A DNA stretch of 16,638 bases, taken from SSEF01 sp964604195 (GTDB taxonomy: Bacteria; Patescibacteriota; Minisyncoccia; Moranbacterales; UBA1568). Both the position numbers and the translations under genes were made by a program. Shown here one piece after another: positions 16,617-16,638 of the stretch (its first letter is position 1; every line of letters starts with the position of its first letter). Location of the stretch: the NCBI GenBank assembly GCA_964604195.1, contig CAZRXW010000021.1:1-16638 (forward strand), read 5' to 3'. The notes beneath the pieces are model-generated. The model was not told where the DNA came from and did no database searches. It saw nothing but the letters and a program-made list of their open reading frames with translations.

Positions 16617-16630
16617 TCGCCTTCAGGCGA
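16617..16630. other. Short hairpin after the last gene
   Basis: A stem TCGCC/GGCGA with loop TTCA follows another small inverted pair, GCCC (16591-16594) and GGGC (16601-16604). There is no T-run in the remaining bases, so I do not call it a terminator; the window ends 8 nt later. Confidence 0.4.
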
Positions 16631-16638
16631 TAACTTCC

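Overview
The window looks like part of a Candidate Phyla Radiation (Patescibacteria, probably Parcubacteria-like) genome; this is inference. It rests on four things: a giant N-terminally anchored LamG/FN3 surface protein, a pilin-type C-terminal domain on a non-pilin membrane protein, very tight all-plus-strand packing, and almost no recognisable Shine-Dalgarno sequences. The genes read cleanly in the standard code and no gene contains an in-frame TGA. That argues against the UGA-recoding Gracilibacteria and Absconditabacteria, although none of the ten coding regions ends in TGA either (six TAG, four TAA).

Region 1 (58-11262) is a probable five-gene operon behind a good sigma70-type promoter, with gaps of 8, 1, 36 and 10 nt. 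It encodes a 2057-residue surface protein, a MacB/LolD-type ABC ATPase, its FtsX/MacB-type permease with an SH3-like insertion, a stand-alone two-CBS protein, and a membrane sensor with CHASE4 and PAS domains but no kinase. The surface protein has an N-terminal signal anchor, a LamG-like domain split by a 14-repeat propeller-like insertion, and eight FN3-like domains.

Region 2 (11285-13079) is a self-contained heat-shock unit. It has a near-consensus promoter whose -10 lies in the spacer of a CIRCE operator, then a complete groEL, then an intrinsic terminator. There is no groES beside it.

Region 3 (13102-14882) is a PilB/GspE-type pilus assembly ATPase with its own extended -10. No other pilus gene is nearby.

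Region 4 (14907-16638) holds a membrane-anchored protein of unknown function followed in the same frame, after one TAA, by a second reading frame that may be its broken or separate C-terminal half. A structured palindromic intergenic repeat follows, then a membrane-anchored coiled-coil protein with a pseudopilin-like C-terminal domain. The window ends in a short hairpin-forming stretch.

The most novel candidate is region 1. A large adhesin-like protein co-transcribed with a MacB-type ABC pair suggests a dedicated cell-surface module, but the functional link between the surface protein and the transporter is only inferred from the operon.
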